DNA of 64,000 nucleotides. Source: Perilla frutescens. Its lineage: Eukaryota; Streptophyta; Magnoliopsida; Lamiales; Lamiaceae. The notes under the pieces were generated by a model. The model was not told where the DNA came from. It saw nothing but the letters and a program-made list of their open reading frames with translations, and searched no databases. This document shows, piece after piece, positions 35,550 to 45,838 of this stretch. A program made the translations under genes and the position numbers. Positions within the stretch are counted from its first letter, which is position 1; each line of letters opens with the position of its first letter. The stretch covers positions 7,462,501 to 7,526,500 of the forward strand of contig BRKX01000006.1 in assembly GCA_026008535.1 (NCBI GenBank), given 5' to 3'.

Positions 35550-36899
35550 CACACTCTCAATGAAGAATATTATATATATAAATGAAGTAATAAATTTAAA
35601 ATATAAATAGAATAAATTACTTTAGAGATATAAACAATAATATTAAAAAAACATAGAAAATAATTAATTTAATGTAAATATAATAATGAATTAATTACAA
35701 CACTATATAATTAACATGGCCAATCAATATATATTCATTTATATATTTACCCAATCAACTCAATAACAATGAAAATCTCTCCTTTTATCTCTCGTTGTTC
35801 GGAACCCACAAACCATTCCGACTGGGGGTTAAAATTTCTTTGAATTGAGAATCATGTAAAAGATAAAATTAAAATGCTATACATATGACTTATCGGCTCC
35901 TTTTTTATGATGACTGATGAGGGTAACCCACTATCTTTTTCGACTTCATTATTAATACTATAAATAGTTGTATCAGCTATCAAACAACATTGTGAATGGT
36001 GCTCCGCTCCATAAAAAATAAATTAATTAAAAAACATGTTTTTAATCTATTTAAACATTTATATACGTCCGTTTCACACACTTATATGTGTGTGTATTAC
36101 AAACATATAATATATCTAACCATGAATGACAAAATATAAAATATTTACAATAATTGAAGACCAATATCAAATATGAATATATGCATGAATATATTTACCA
36201 TCTTTTCACATATTTACATTTTCTGATGTCAAGCAATATTTTATATTTGTAATTTTTCAAAATATAATTATAAGCAAGTTTGCAATATTTTTTAAAATTT
36301 AAAATTTAATTAGATTTTTATTATATAATATCATATTATACTAGGAATAATGGTTATAAGTACATAAGATTATGCATATATACAACTTCTGTGTATCATG
36401 TTATTTTTGTTTTTCTTTTGTTAGAAGACATATTTAATTTTTTTTTTATGAAAAGTTACAAAGTTAGCTAGAGTTGTATATGGATATTTAGTTTAGAAAT
36501 AAAACAATATATTTATAAATAGTGGAGATAATTTAATGATGTACTATTACTATTAATTATAATAATAATAATAATTAGAAATAAATTACAATGAATACAC
36601 ACACACACACATATTTGTGTAGTTTAACTATTTAGAATGAATTTGTATATTTTATTCAATGCTATTTTTATAACCATAATCACTTTATAGAAATGAACAA
36701 AGTTGCATTTAAAAGTAAAAAATGGACCGATTATATTTTTTGGGATGCCATATGTTTATTGTATCCTTCATAGTTTTACTTTTGTATATGTTTAGAAAGA
36801 TGGTGAACAATTGATATAGGATGAAAATATAATATTTTACCAATTTTTAATTAGCAATAAAAAATTCATATTAAATGAAAATTAAATATATTTAAAAAA
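35550..36899. other. AT-rich intergenic sequence
   Basis: No ORF, RNA gene or LTR was recognised. There is an (AC)n run near 36597-36611. The stretch ends at a Helitron-like 3' terminus. Confidence 0.6.
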
Positions 36900-36933
36900 A
36901 ATAGCACCGATCATCGCGCGGGAGACATACTAG
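36900..36933 (+). mobile_element. Helitron-like 3' terminus 1
   Basis: An imperfect GC-rich hairpin region, CACCGATCATCGCGCGGGAG, lies about 10 nt before CTAG (36930-36933), followed by T. This is the usual plant Helitron end: a short stem-loop, then CTRR, inserted before T. The stem is degraded. I cannot place the matching 5' end. Confidence 0.5.
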
Positions 36934-37042
36934 TTTATTACAAGTTAAAAACACTAAAACGACAATCTAAATTATATCTAAAAGTAAGATAGTCTATATT
37001 AATAGAAACTATTCACTTTTCCCGCCTAAACTATATTTCCGA

Positions 37043-37045
<3 letters not shown>

Positions 37046-37079
<34 letters not shown>
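37046..37079. repeat. (AT)n microsatellite
   Basis: Uninterrupted TA/AT run in AT-rich sequence. Confidence 0.9.
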
Positions 37080-37081
<2 letters not shown>

Positions 37082-38356
37082 GTGATGAATTAAAAATTTG
37101 GTTACAATAATTAATTAATATATTGCATATCCACAAATAAAAGATGGTATACGTATCTTTTATATATGTTATTTATCTTAAATAAGAGATTAATATTGGT
37201 ATTGTTATATTTATAATTGAACTCTATGAAATTATAAAAGGTAAAATGTTACTAAGGAATCGACTAAAATTATAAGAATTACCACAAATCCGGTTGTAAT
37301 TAAGTTAATAATATATATAATTACTTATGTTTAATTACAAAATTTTATAGTTACTTAGTTACTTTAATAATATCCGAAAATTTATATATTATATTAAGTC
37401 AATCAAACTTTAATGCACCAGCACTACGTAGATTTCAGAACTCAAACTAATTAAATCATTTGAAATAAACGTATAATTACATTTTTTACATTCAATACAA
37501 TCTGAATTACATTAACACTTGAAATGTTGAAACATATAATTACACTAAATCATATTATCACAAATCAATTAAGATACATCTCCATTATTAAAGTATGCAT
37601 TGACTTTATTCAGAAAAATAATTATTTATTACCTTCTATAATTTATATGTATTAATATTTTATTGATTGTGGTATATCTTAATAAAAGTCAATTCTATCA
37701 TTGTATCTTCCTTAGTATATAGACTGCAATCGTCTAGAAAATTATATTAATTACCTTATATATAATTAGCTTGTAGTAAATAAAATAAATAACTCATTTC
37801 CTTATGTTCATATGAAACCTAGCACCTTCCAAAAAATAATTGGAAAAGTCTTCTTGTGCATTATAATTTGTGTATTTGTGTTTATTTATACCACTCATGT
37901 GTATGCCTTATTTAGTTTTGTAGGTATTTCAATTTAAAGATATATAAAAAAATATTACATCTTAATTCTTAGATATATCAAACCATGGATGGGTTTTCAA
38001 ATTGTCTTTTGATGAAATAAACTTGCCTGATGAGGTATGTACATGTATATTGAAGACCATTAGTCTGTTACTTTGGATTTTCAAGTTGATTTATTGTTGG
38101 TTTTTTTTTTTCATATGATCATAAATTGAAGTAAAGGACAACCAAACAAGTTCAGGATTTTGTTTAATAACCAAGAAGATTTGGTGATGATACTATGCTC
38201 ATGATTTGGTTTATAGCTATTTTTCTTATGAAACTATTCTTGGTATTCATGTTTGGAATTAAAGTTTAATTGATTTGTTCAATTTCTAATTTAGTACTGT
38301 CAATTTTATATACAAGTTTTCTTGTAAAATAAAAAAAAATCTCATATTGCAATAAA

Positions 38357-38475
38357 TTTTTTTACTGTATTATTTGTGATATATATGATGCATGTTAAGA
38401 ATAACCTATTGCATATTTTTTTTACTGTATTATTTGTGATATATATGATGCATATTAAGAATAACCTATTGTATA
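38357..38475. repeat. 60-bp tandem duplication
   Basis: Two copies of a unit containing TTTACTGTATTATTTGTGAT, ATATATGATGCAT and AAGAATAACCTATTG lie exactly 60 bp apart, differing at only a few bases. Confidence 0.85.
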
Positions 38476-38610
38476 ATTTATTAATTAGGGGCCCCAAAAA
38501 TCCATTTGCTATATTTTAACAAACTAATTAAATATATACTTTAGATTACACCAAGGTTATTAAAAAAATTTAATTTAAAAATATTAGTATTTTTTAATTG
38601 TGTTTGATGG

Positions 38611-38617
<7 letters not shown>

Positions 38618-38653
<36 letters not shown>

Positions 38654-38780
38654 ATGAGATCTGGTGAGAACCGGTCACCAGGTGGGGAATTGGGAACCAA
38701 TCCCATCCGTCCATTCTGAAATCTCAACGCTCTAGATCACACCAGATTTTCGGTGGCAATCTCGTAATTAAAACAAAAAC
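38618..38780 (+). repeat. (TA)n run followed by a likely transposon terminus
   Basis: (TA)n at 38618-38650 abuts GGGATGAGATCTGGTGAGAA at 38651, a style of sequence often seen at ends of plant DNA transposons next to TA repeats. I could not find a matching inverted end in the window, so class and extent are open. Confidence 0.35.
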
Positions 38781-39394
38781 TTTAAATTCACGCGTTTCAT
38801 TAAGGGTAAAATTGAAACAAAATACAAAAAATAAAACAACTTCTCACGAAACATGATTGACTTTTAAAAAAAGTGACTTCATGTTTTGAAAAAATTCTTA
38901 AAAACTTTAAATGATCATAATTTATTCGTTTTTAATCGGATTTACGCAAATCTTATATCAAATTAAAGCTCTTTTCATACTCTTTCATTTAAGATCCATA
39001 TTGCATATGTTTATTTGAATAAAATAGATGAAAAATACAAAAAATCATTTTTAGGCATAATTTTCGCATAGAGCAACCCCAGATTTATATTAGCATATTG
39101 TATATAACATTTTAGCATGATCTATATAACATTTTAGCATATTGTGTAATACATTTTAGTGGGTGATATTATGAATATATTTCTAACAGTTTTATATAAA
39201 CACCTACACCTATATAGATACTACAAAATGAAAAACACGAGTTGATGATAAAAAAGAAAAAAGAATGAGAAAGTGAAGCAACAAAGGAGATGTCTGACAA
39301 CTAAGAAAGAAAATGCGTAAATATTTCCCGAAACGAGATAAAGTTTATGAGAGCAAAATATGTGCTGCAATTCTAAGTGTAGACAGTAACATAC

Positions 39395-39968
39395 AAATTT
39401 AGCCCCCTACTTCGCTCATTTTAGCCTCCTTAATTTCTCATTTTAGCATGTGTTGATAAACAAAATATGGAACGGTGATTTTATTAGAATGAAACACAAT
39501 ACACCCAATTTGGGGACAGTGAACCCTATTGAGAATCTCATAATTCCTAATTGGGACCAGATGAGCCCTAATTGGAACGTAATAAACCCTAATTGGGAAC
39601 GGTGAATCATAGTGGAAAATATCACATCAAATTTAGCCTTCTACTTCGCTCATTTTAGCCTCATTCATTTCTCATTTTAGCATGTTCTGATAAATAAAAT
39701 ATGGAACGATGATTTCATTTGAATGAAACGCAATACACCCTATTTGGGGACAGTGAGTAATGGGAATCTGATAATTACTAATTGGGATCAGATGAGCCCT
39801 AATTGGAACGTAATAAACCCTAATTAGGAACGGTGAACCCTAATGAAAAATATCACATCAAATTTAGCCTTCTACTTCGCTCATTTTAGCCTCATTCATT
39901 TCTCATTTTAGCATGTTCTGATAAACAAATATTGAACGGTGATTTCATTGGAATGAAACGCAATACAA
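39395..39968. repeat. Minisatellite, about 232-bp unit, 2.5 copies
   Basis: Units start at 39395, 39629 and 39860 with AAATTTAGCC and share CTTCGCTCATTTTAGCCTC, TTTGGGGACAGTGA and AATTGGAACGTAATAAACCC. The third unit stops after about 108 bp. It lies inside the possible Helitron, where such repeats are common. Confidence 0.9.
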
Positions 39969-41024
39969 TTGAGGTTCATTTCAAGTGTGTCATTACCTGC
40001 AAAGTAATACACATATGCTTATGTAATTTAGATATTTTATCGAGTTTCTCCATATTTTATTACCAAATGTACAAAATATGTCTATATCCAAAGTAGATTT
40101 CATTTCCAAAATATGGCATACTGTTTTTAGACTTGAATATATTAAAGCTTCCCCTTTTATGAATGGTGTTTATTAATATGAATTTTCGTTTATTGGAATA
40201 TTGATGGCTCCTCCGTCAATGGTGGCGATGGCGGGTAAGGGTGATAGATAGAAGGAAAAAAGTAATAAGACAATAAATCAAAGAAGAAATTCGAAAAAAG
40301 AAAAACTCATCTTGTTATTTTAAAAAAAAAATATTTTCCATCTCATTTGATATGTTGGATTTCGATATGCCTCGTCAACAGCCTGACGATGGTAATATGA
40401 TCTAATTGCATTTTTGCAAAAAAAGTTGAAAGAATATGTATTTTTTTGGTGTTTTTTGAAGTTTATGATATTTTTAGAAGATTGGTTATTTGACCAAAAG
40501 TATATTTGGATGTCTATATTTTTAAAATATTATGAATTTGATCCTTCAAAGACGTGGTAAGTTCTTGGATATACTGTGGAGAAATCTCGCGCCCTCAAGG
40601 ATAACAAGGTACAAGGATCTAATAAAAAAAAAGTATGGAGACTCAACAATGCATTTTGCCTAAAGATATTTTAAAATATTTTGTATAATTTGTAGAATTT
40701 GACCATTATGTTTTCAATTTTAAATTAATGAACAATATTGTTCGCAAATTTATTCTAAGCCCCATTGTGGACACTCAAACAGTAGATACCACTTTTGTAA
40801 AAGAAAAACGTTTTAGATTCGAGATCCACATTTCCCCTTCCTCTATTAATAATAGTAGTATTATGAAATTTGTGTTTTTTAAGTTTTATATTTCTTTATC
40901 ATAATGTTGTAAATAAATATTTTAGTTAATATATATGAGACAATATTTATTATCATATTGAATTTCTCAATATTATAAATTTTTAAAAAATGATACCCTG
41001 TGCATCGCACATGTGAAATACTAG

Positions 41025-41333
41025 TTAATTTGATATGAAATGAGTAATTAAAAAGACAATTCCTTAGAATTATATTTAAATATAAGAGTATAGAAAAAAG
41101 GAAAAAAGGAACTATGATTCTATGAATACAATTTCCCATTATTACCTATTCAAATCTTGTTTAAAAAATAAGTTTTAATTTTAGAAAATAATTAATAATC
41201 ACGATTGATGATATACTATTAATTAAAATGTTAAAACAATGTGATTCTATTTTCTTATATATTTTTGCAATTAGTGAAATTCTCATTCATTATTCACTAA
41301 ATGATAATAACAATATTATCCATATAAAAAGTC
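41025..41333. other. AT-rich upstream flank of the CLE gene
   Basis: Between the Helitron-like end and the TATA box. No separate gene is supportable. The reading frame of the CLE gene is open upstream to 41228, but the TATA box lies inside that extension, so the upstream methionine is not the likely start. Confidence 0.6.
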
Positions 41334-41340
41334 TATATAA
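41334..41340 (+). promoter_or_regulatory. TATA box of the CLE precursor gene
   Basis: TATATAA in the context GTCTATATAAAGG, about 47 bp upstream of the ATG at 41387, implying a short 5' UTR of roughly 20 nt. It is absent from the second gene copy, where the duplication joint lies downstream of it. Confidence 0.65.
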
Positions 41341-41386
41341 AGGTGATTCATTTGTCATAACAATAACCACATTGTTCAAACACGAA

Positions 41387-42070
41387 ATGACTACTACTCT
41401 TTTCCGTTTGGCAATTAGTCTTGCAGTTTTATATGCTGTAGTTGGCTATAGTTATGGTTTCACTCAACAAGGTGGCAAAAGGCTTGTTCCATCGGGTCCA
41501 AACAGAGTAGAATCTCCCGGTACTCCATCTAGATATAGTATGATGAGGAGAGTTCCGACAGGCCCTAATGGACAAGAGCCCCCTGATACTCCTCCAAGAG
41601 CTGAGATGAAGAGGAGAGTTCCTACAGGTCCCGATGCACAAGAGTCTCCCGATGCTCCTCCACATGCTCTGTACGAGATTGGATATAAAAGAAGCATTCA
41701 TGGGGGTCCAGACCCAATCACTTCTCCCCTTGTTTTGAATGATTTTGGATACAAAAGACTTGTCCCTAGGGGCCCTAACCCAATCACTTCTCCCCCTGCT
41801 TTGAAGGATTTTGGATATAAAAGACTTGTCCCTAGGGGTCCAGACCCAATCACTTCTCCTCCAGCTTTGAATGATTTTGGGTACAAAAGACTTGTCCCTC
41901 GAGGTCCTGACCCTATCACTTCTCCTCCCGCCTTGAATGATTTTGGATACAAAAGACTTGTCCCTAGAGGTCCTGATCCAATCACTTCTCCCCCTGCTTT
42001 GAATGATTTTGGGTACAAAAGACTTGTCCCTCGGGGCCCAAACCCAATCACTTCTCCTCCTGCTGAATGA
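41387..42070 (+). CDS. Secreted precursor with nine tandem CLE-like peptide motifs
   Basis: Predicted product of 227 residues, intronless. Residues 1-24 are a secretory signal (hydrophobic core 8-20), so the product should enter the secretory pathway and be cut in the apoplast. Nine motifs follow, with the key R at residues 32, 55, 77, 102, 124, 146, 168, 190 and 212, spaced 22 residues apart except one 26-residue step before motif 4. Motifs 5-9 read RLVPRGPD/NPITS, each after Tyr-Lys. This matches the CLE consensus R-x-V-P-x-G-P-N/D-P and shares 9 of 12 positions with Arabidopsis CLE26 (RKVPRGPDPIHN, from memory). Motifs 1-3 have V-P-S/T-G-P but lack P9. Motif 4, RSIHGGPDPITS, is degenerate. 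The conserved His at position 11 is missing throughout. CLE peptides act as ligands of LRR receptor kinases; receptor and role here are unknown. I start at 41387 because of the signal peptide and the TATA box at 41334. Confidence 0.82.
   Translation: MTTTLFRLAISLAVLYAVVGYSYGFTQQGGKRLVPSGPNRVESPGTPSRYSMMRRVPTGPNGQEPPDTPPRAEMKRRVPTGPDAQESPDAPPHALYEIGYKRSIHGGPDPITSPLVLNDFGYKRLVPRGPNPITSPPALKDFGYKRLVPRGPDPITSPPALNDFGYKRLVPRGPDPITSPPALNDFGYKRLVPRGPDPITSPPALNDFGYKRLVPRGPNPITSPPAE
41687..42067 (+). repeat. 66-bp coding tandem repeats of the CLE gene
   Basis: Six units of 66 bp (22 codons), the last one cut short by the stop. Units 5-9 differ mainly at synonymous sites; for example the Arg before G-P is written AGG, AGG, CGA, AGA, CGG. 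Because 66 is a multiple of three, long false frames also appear on the opposite strand. Confidence 0.9.
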
Positions 42071-42692
42071 TTTTATCATCGAAAGATTTGTACTTGGATT
42101 CATTCTATATTCAATCACTTCTAATCCAGCTTTTTAATGTCGTTCAACTATTTTGATTGTAACTCTGAAATATGAGATTTGTTGATGTTATTTGAAGTAT
42201 CCTTCTATTTTAATAATAAATAATCAAACAATGTTGAACCCTTATTGAGTTTGAATTGAAATATTCAATAATGGGAATTGTGTGTTTTTTAGTAAAATTG
42301 CAATCAATTATAGTTCAGTATAATGTATTTCGAACAACTGTCAATATTAAATGGAGCACAGACTAATATAGAAGTTGAAAAAATAATGAAAAATTTAAAT
42401 CAATTAAACACCAGAAGGTATAAATGTATAATCAATAAAGTATGACTGTCTCACCACCCAAAAATGTGAATAGAAGATTCAAATAATATGTTTCATATAA
42501 AATTAATATTACTGCAAAATAATATTCTTGTATTTTAAAAATATTACTTCTTTAGAACTATCATGTTTATATATTTGAATAAATTATACCCCCGTCCTGA
42601 TTATATAGTCCCAATTACTATTTTGGGGGTCCAATTATATAGTCTCATTACTATAAGTAGTATTAATTTTCATAGTAATGTACAAATACACC
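42071..42692. other. 3' flank of the CLE gene
   Basis: AT-rich, no ORF. AATAATAAATAATC near 42212 could serve as poly(A) signals for the CLE transcript. It is duplicated at 55163-55784. Confidence 0.5.
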
Positions 42693-42850
42693 TGTTAGTG
42701 CCATCTGCACTCAAGTGTTCGAGATTGTCATGATCTGTATGGCAATATCAAAAGAACGCATAAGGTTTTGGTTATTCATGTTCGAATAACATGTTTTGGA
42801 CATTACTGTGAACATTCCGCTGCCATACTGCATACTGTGATGCTGATTGG
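42693..42850 (+). mobile_element. Copia B: start of the 5' LTR fused to RNase H sequence
   Basis: 42693-42824 matches the first ~132 bp of the copia LTR at 61094 (TGTTAGTGC, TGCACTCAAGTGTTCGAGAT). It jumps at 42825 to codons for H-T-A-Y-C-D-A-D-W, the copia RNase H motif, and ends at the Athila target site ATTGG (42846-42850). Nearly all of copia B between LTR and RNase H is therefore deleted. Confidence 0.85.
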
Positions 42851-44396
42851 TGATGCGATATTTTATACCTCAAATAATAAGTCGTGTCATGTGCAAGTGT
42901 ACACGGATGTAGCAAGCAATGATACGAGTCGAACCACAAGGAATAGGAGATATATTCTAATATGCACAAATAATGCCTAATTAAATCTCAATCACTATTT
43001 AAACCAAATAAGTCAAAGGAGTTGTTGTTCACTTCATTCATCAATCCAACATAAGATTTAAAATTTATAATAACTTCCAACACTAAAGAGATGAAATTTA
43101 CGGGTTAACAAAGGGGTTTAGGGTGTTGGATCCTTGATTTAAGGGTTTACACAAACATGAAGATCATATATAAATCAAAACTTTATTTATGATAAGGGTT
43201 TGTTCATTTAGGCATTTTCTCAAACACCTAATATGCAAAAATGATGTTAATACTTGCTATCTCTAACAAGCATTTCACTCAAACATACAAAGAGTCCCTT
43301 CCACAAATTTCAACCCTAAATGCTCATACGTCTTTCAAAGTATAACCACAAGGTCTCATAGATCACCAACAAACACCAATAAGCAAAACTAATCACCCAT
43401 TGAGCATAAAGATAAACATAAATGGAGGCCACCCATAAACATTTACAATCACAACTATGATCCACAAGATTTAATCAAAGAAATATACATTCATCCCACA
43501 TTCATAATAAACATTCTTATTTCAAAGATCCTTCACCCCAACCCAAATTAAATTAGCTACTCATAATCTTAAAAGCAAAACAAATTACTTGAACATAAAT
43601 CATAAATAGAGATTAGATTAAACCAATAGAATGTACAAAGATTGCACAAGATCCTTCCACTTCAATTCTTCAAACTTCAAGAATTCCTCTTTACAAGCCC
43701 CAGCCCTCTTCCTCCTCTCATTTCTATGGTTCTATCCTTGATTTTCTAGGGAAAAAATGGGTATAAGGATTGGGAGAAATTTTTAGAGTTTGATCCTTAA
43801 TTTTCTCCTCAAAAATCCGTCTGTCTCCCTGTTCTATTGTTCAATCCCCCTTTTTCCAAAATTAGAGGGAAACGCGTTGATAAGGCACGCAAAACAGGGC
43901 GTCTGGGCGCGACATAGGCTCGGTCGTGCCCAGGTCGCGCTGTAGCTCGCGCCAGAGAAGGGCGCGAAGGAGTGTCTTGGCGCGTGAGCGCGGTCGCGCC
44001 AGTGATCGCGCTGTGGGTCGCGCCAGAGAAGGTCACGAGGGAGTGCCTGGGCGCGGGATATCGGTCGCGCCATTGATCGCGCTGTGGGTCGCGTCAGAGA
44101 CACGTGGAAAGCCTGGCTTGGCGTGACCCGATCCAGTCGCGCCTCCACCCGTGCTGTAGCTAGCGCCAGAGACGCGTGGAAAGCCACGTTTGGGTGCGGG
44201 CGGAGCGGTCGCGCCTCGACCCGTGCTGTGGGTCGCGCCTGGTTCTTTGAATTCGATGATTCTTCAATAACACACCTAGAATTTGCACTTGGATTAAAAT
44301 ATGGGTTTGGATATCAAAAATATACAATTGGTTTATAAAATGGTATTGAAATAGCCCCAAGTTGCAGTCAAAAGAAGCACAAAATACTGATTATCA
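42851..44396 (-). repeat. 3' LTR of Athila element 3
   Basis: On the minus strand it begins TGATAATCAG after the polypurine tract and ends ATATCGCATCA, 1546 bp. It carries a GC-rich GCGCGACC patch (43890-44245) and the Athila LTR-end phrase for a G-T-G-G-T-T-C-G-A-C box near 42935. The outer flank is ATTGG, the target duplication. Confidence 0.9.
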
Positions 44397-44410
44397 ACTC
44401 CCCCAAACTT
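44397..44410 (-). promoter_or_regulatory. Polypurine tract of Athila element 3
   Basis: On the minus strand AAGTTTGGGGGAGT directly before the LTR start TGATAATC. Confidence 0.8.
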
Positions 44411-45838
44411 AAGCTCTTGTTTGTCCTCAAACAAGTTTTCAAAGAAAAAGAGAACATAGGAAATCAAGATCAAGAATGCCTCAGAAGAAAGAACAAAAAG
44501 CATATTATCATACTCAAGTATATGAAGTTCTGATACACAAGAAATGAACATGTAAAAATACGGCTTTTCTTGCTTTAGTAATATCAACACTCAACTCAAC
44601 CTCTCAAGGAGAAAAGGGACGTGTATACACTCGACATCAAATAATGCTAGTATACCACCATAAGCTTGCAAAATAACTCATCTCTTCTTACAAGTATGCT
44701 CAAAATAAAGATCACATTGGTCTTAAGGGTTGAAACGTTAGGCTCTTTGGACGAGGTAGGAAAAATATAGGCTAAAAGTGACTTCAAAATCAATCCCCGT
44801 AACCTGCTTTGTATTTCAAGATAAGCAAATCTATTTTGAGTTTTCTTCTACCCCGCACATTGCTTTGGGAAATTTAATTAGATCTAAAGTCTATAGCCAA
44901 CAAACATTAATGCTCCTCTTATTTATTTTGATTTTCATTGGTGTTCTTCAACAAATTACAATTTATTTTTATTTCACTTTGCAAGGCTTGCATATGTGTT
45001 TGATCAAAAAGGCTATTTCAACAAAATAAGATTTGTGTTCAATCCACCATTAATTCCCATTAGTTTTATTTTCAAGCTTACTTGATTCCCAAATTTCTTC
45101 TACCCCTTGGTTTCAAATAAAATCAATAACAAGCACAAAGGGGCTAGCAAGGGTTGTATTTGTAGGAAAAATTTTAGGCACAATTTTGACAAAGAAAGTC
45201 TTAGGTCATCTCCATATTTTAAGCACAACTCGTAAAATCAAAAGAGTTCAAAAAGGCAAGTTCTAGAGATACCAATATTATTGATGATTCACACATGAAA
45301 AACGAGATCAAGGCTCAAATCTCACAAGATGGTTACAAGCTAATGCCAATATTTCCACAATCCAATCAAGTGTCCTATCAAGTCATATTCTTATGCATGT
45401 ATTTATTTTTACCCAAAACAACATCATAGGCAAATCAGGATTTCCCAAAAAATGAGCATGACAAACTTAAGTCCATAAGTAATAGAGGGGTTGAAACACG
45501 AGATCAAGGCTAAACCTGCTTATCATCAAGGCTATTACCTTATCATTAAACCAATCATACGTATTAGCAAAAAAATATAGAACTATAAAATATCGCAAAA
45601 CCCATGCAATAAATTAAAAACTATCCGAATTTTAAGTAGCAAATCCCAACAATACATAAATAAATAAAAAGCATCCATGCGACAAGAGTTTTAACAATTC
45701 TACATAAAAAGCGTTCTAAAAAGATAGAGAGATCAACGATACACACATATCACCCCCCACCCCCAAACTTATTTGAAACCTAAGTAAGAAAAATTTTAGG
45801 GGGGTAGGCTTGTGGTATCGTCGATCGACTAACAAGGC
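44411..45838 (-). other. Element 3 3' non-coding region with second purine tract
   Basis: AT-rich, no gene. Just after the env-like stop, 45774-45751 on the minus strand reads AAATAAGTTTGGGGGTGGGG, equivalent to the internal purine tracts of elements 1 and 2. The left hairpin arm is not conserved here. Confidence 0.65.

Larger units (their letters stand above)
36993..41024 (+). mobile_element. Possible non-autonomous Helitron (about 4.0 kb)
   Basis: TCTATATTAATAGAAACT at 36993 resembles plant Helitron 5' ends (TC followed by TATAYTA-type sequence). The 3' end has a clean stem TGTGC-ATC-GCACA (40999-41011) and then CTAG at 41021-41024 followed by T. The interior is AT-rich, without a Rep/helicase ORF, and holds a minisatellite and a possible nested element. 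The base before TC is G rather than the preferred A, so the 5' end is uncertain. Confidence 0.4.
41373..44396. repeat. Segmental duplication, copy A (CLE gene - copia fragment - Athila LTR)
   Basis: Nearly identical to 54463-57441 from TTGTTC upstream of the CLE ATG to the outer end of the Athila LTR (GATTATCA). The differences are a few substitutions, one inserted A in the CLE gene, and a deletion of about 40 bp in the copy B LTR. The high identity implies a recent event. Confidence 0.92.

Noticed and set aside
37860..38060. Possible captured exon around CCATGGATGGG (37983)
   Set aside because: All three frames hit stops within about 15 codons and there is no protein similarity I recognise.
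41228..41386. Upstream in-frame extension giving a 280-residue product
   Set aside because: The extension covers the TATA box and lacks codon character. The methionine at 41387 begins a clear signal peptide and is kept in copy B, where the extension is not.
41687..42067. CRISPR-like or satellite array
   Set aside because: The repeats are 66-bp coding units without unique spacers, and this is plant nuclear DNA.
41387..42070. Horizontal transfer of a nematode effector CLE
   Set aside because: Cyst nematodes have multi-CLE effectors, but the motif is closer to plant CLE25/26, there is no variable domain, and the gene sits in typical plant DNA. Not supported without a phylogeny.
41429..42118. 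Long minus-strand frames (229 and 117 codons) opposite the CLE gene, and the same at 54551-55210
   Set aside because: They are a by-product of the 66-bp coding repeat, whose length is a multiple of three, so open frames repeat on the other strand. Substitutions between units are silent only in the plus-strand CLE frame.
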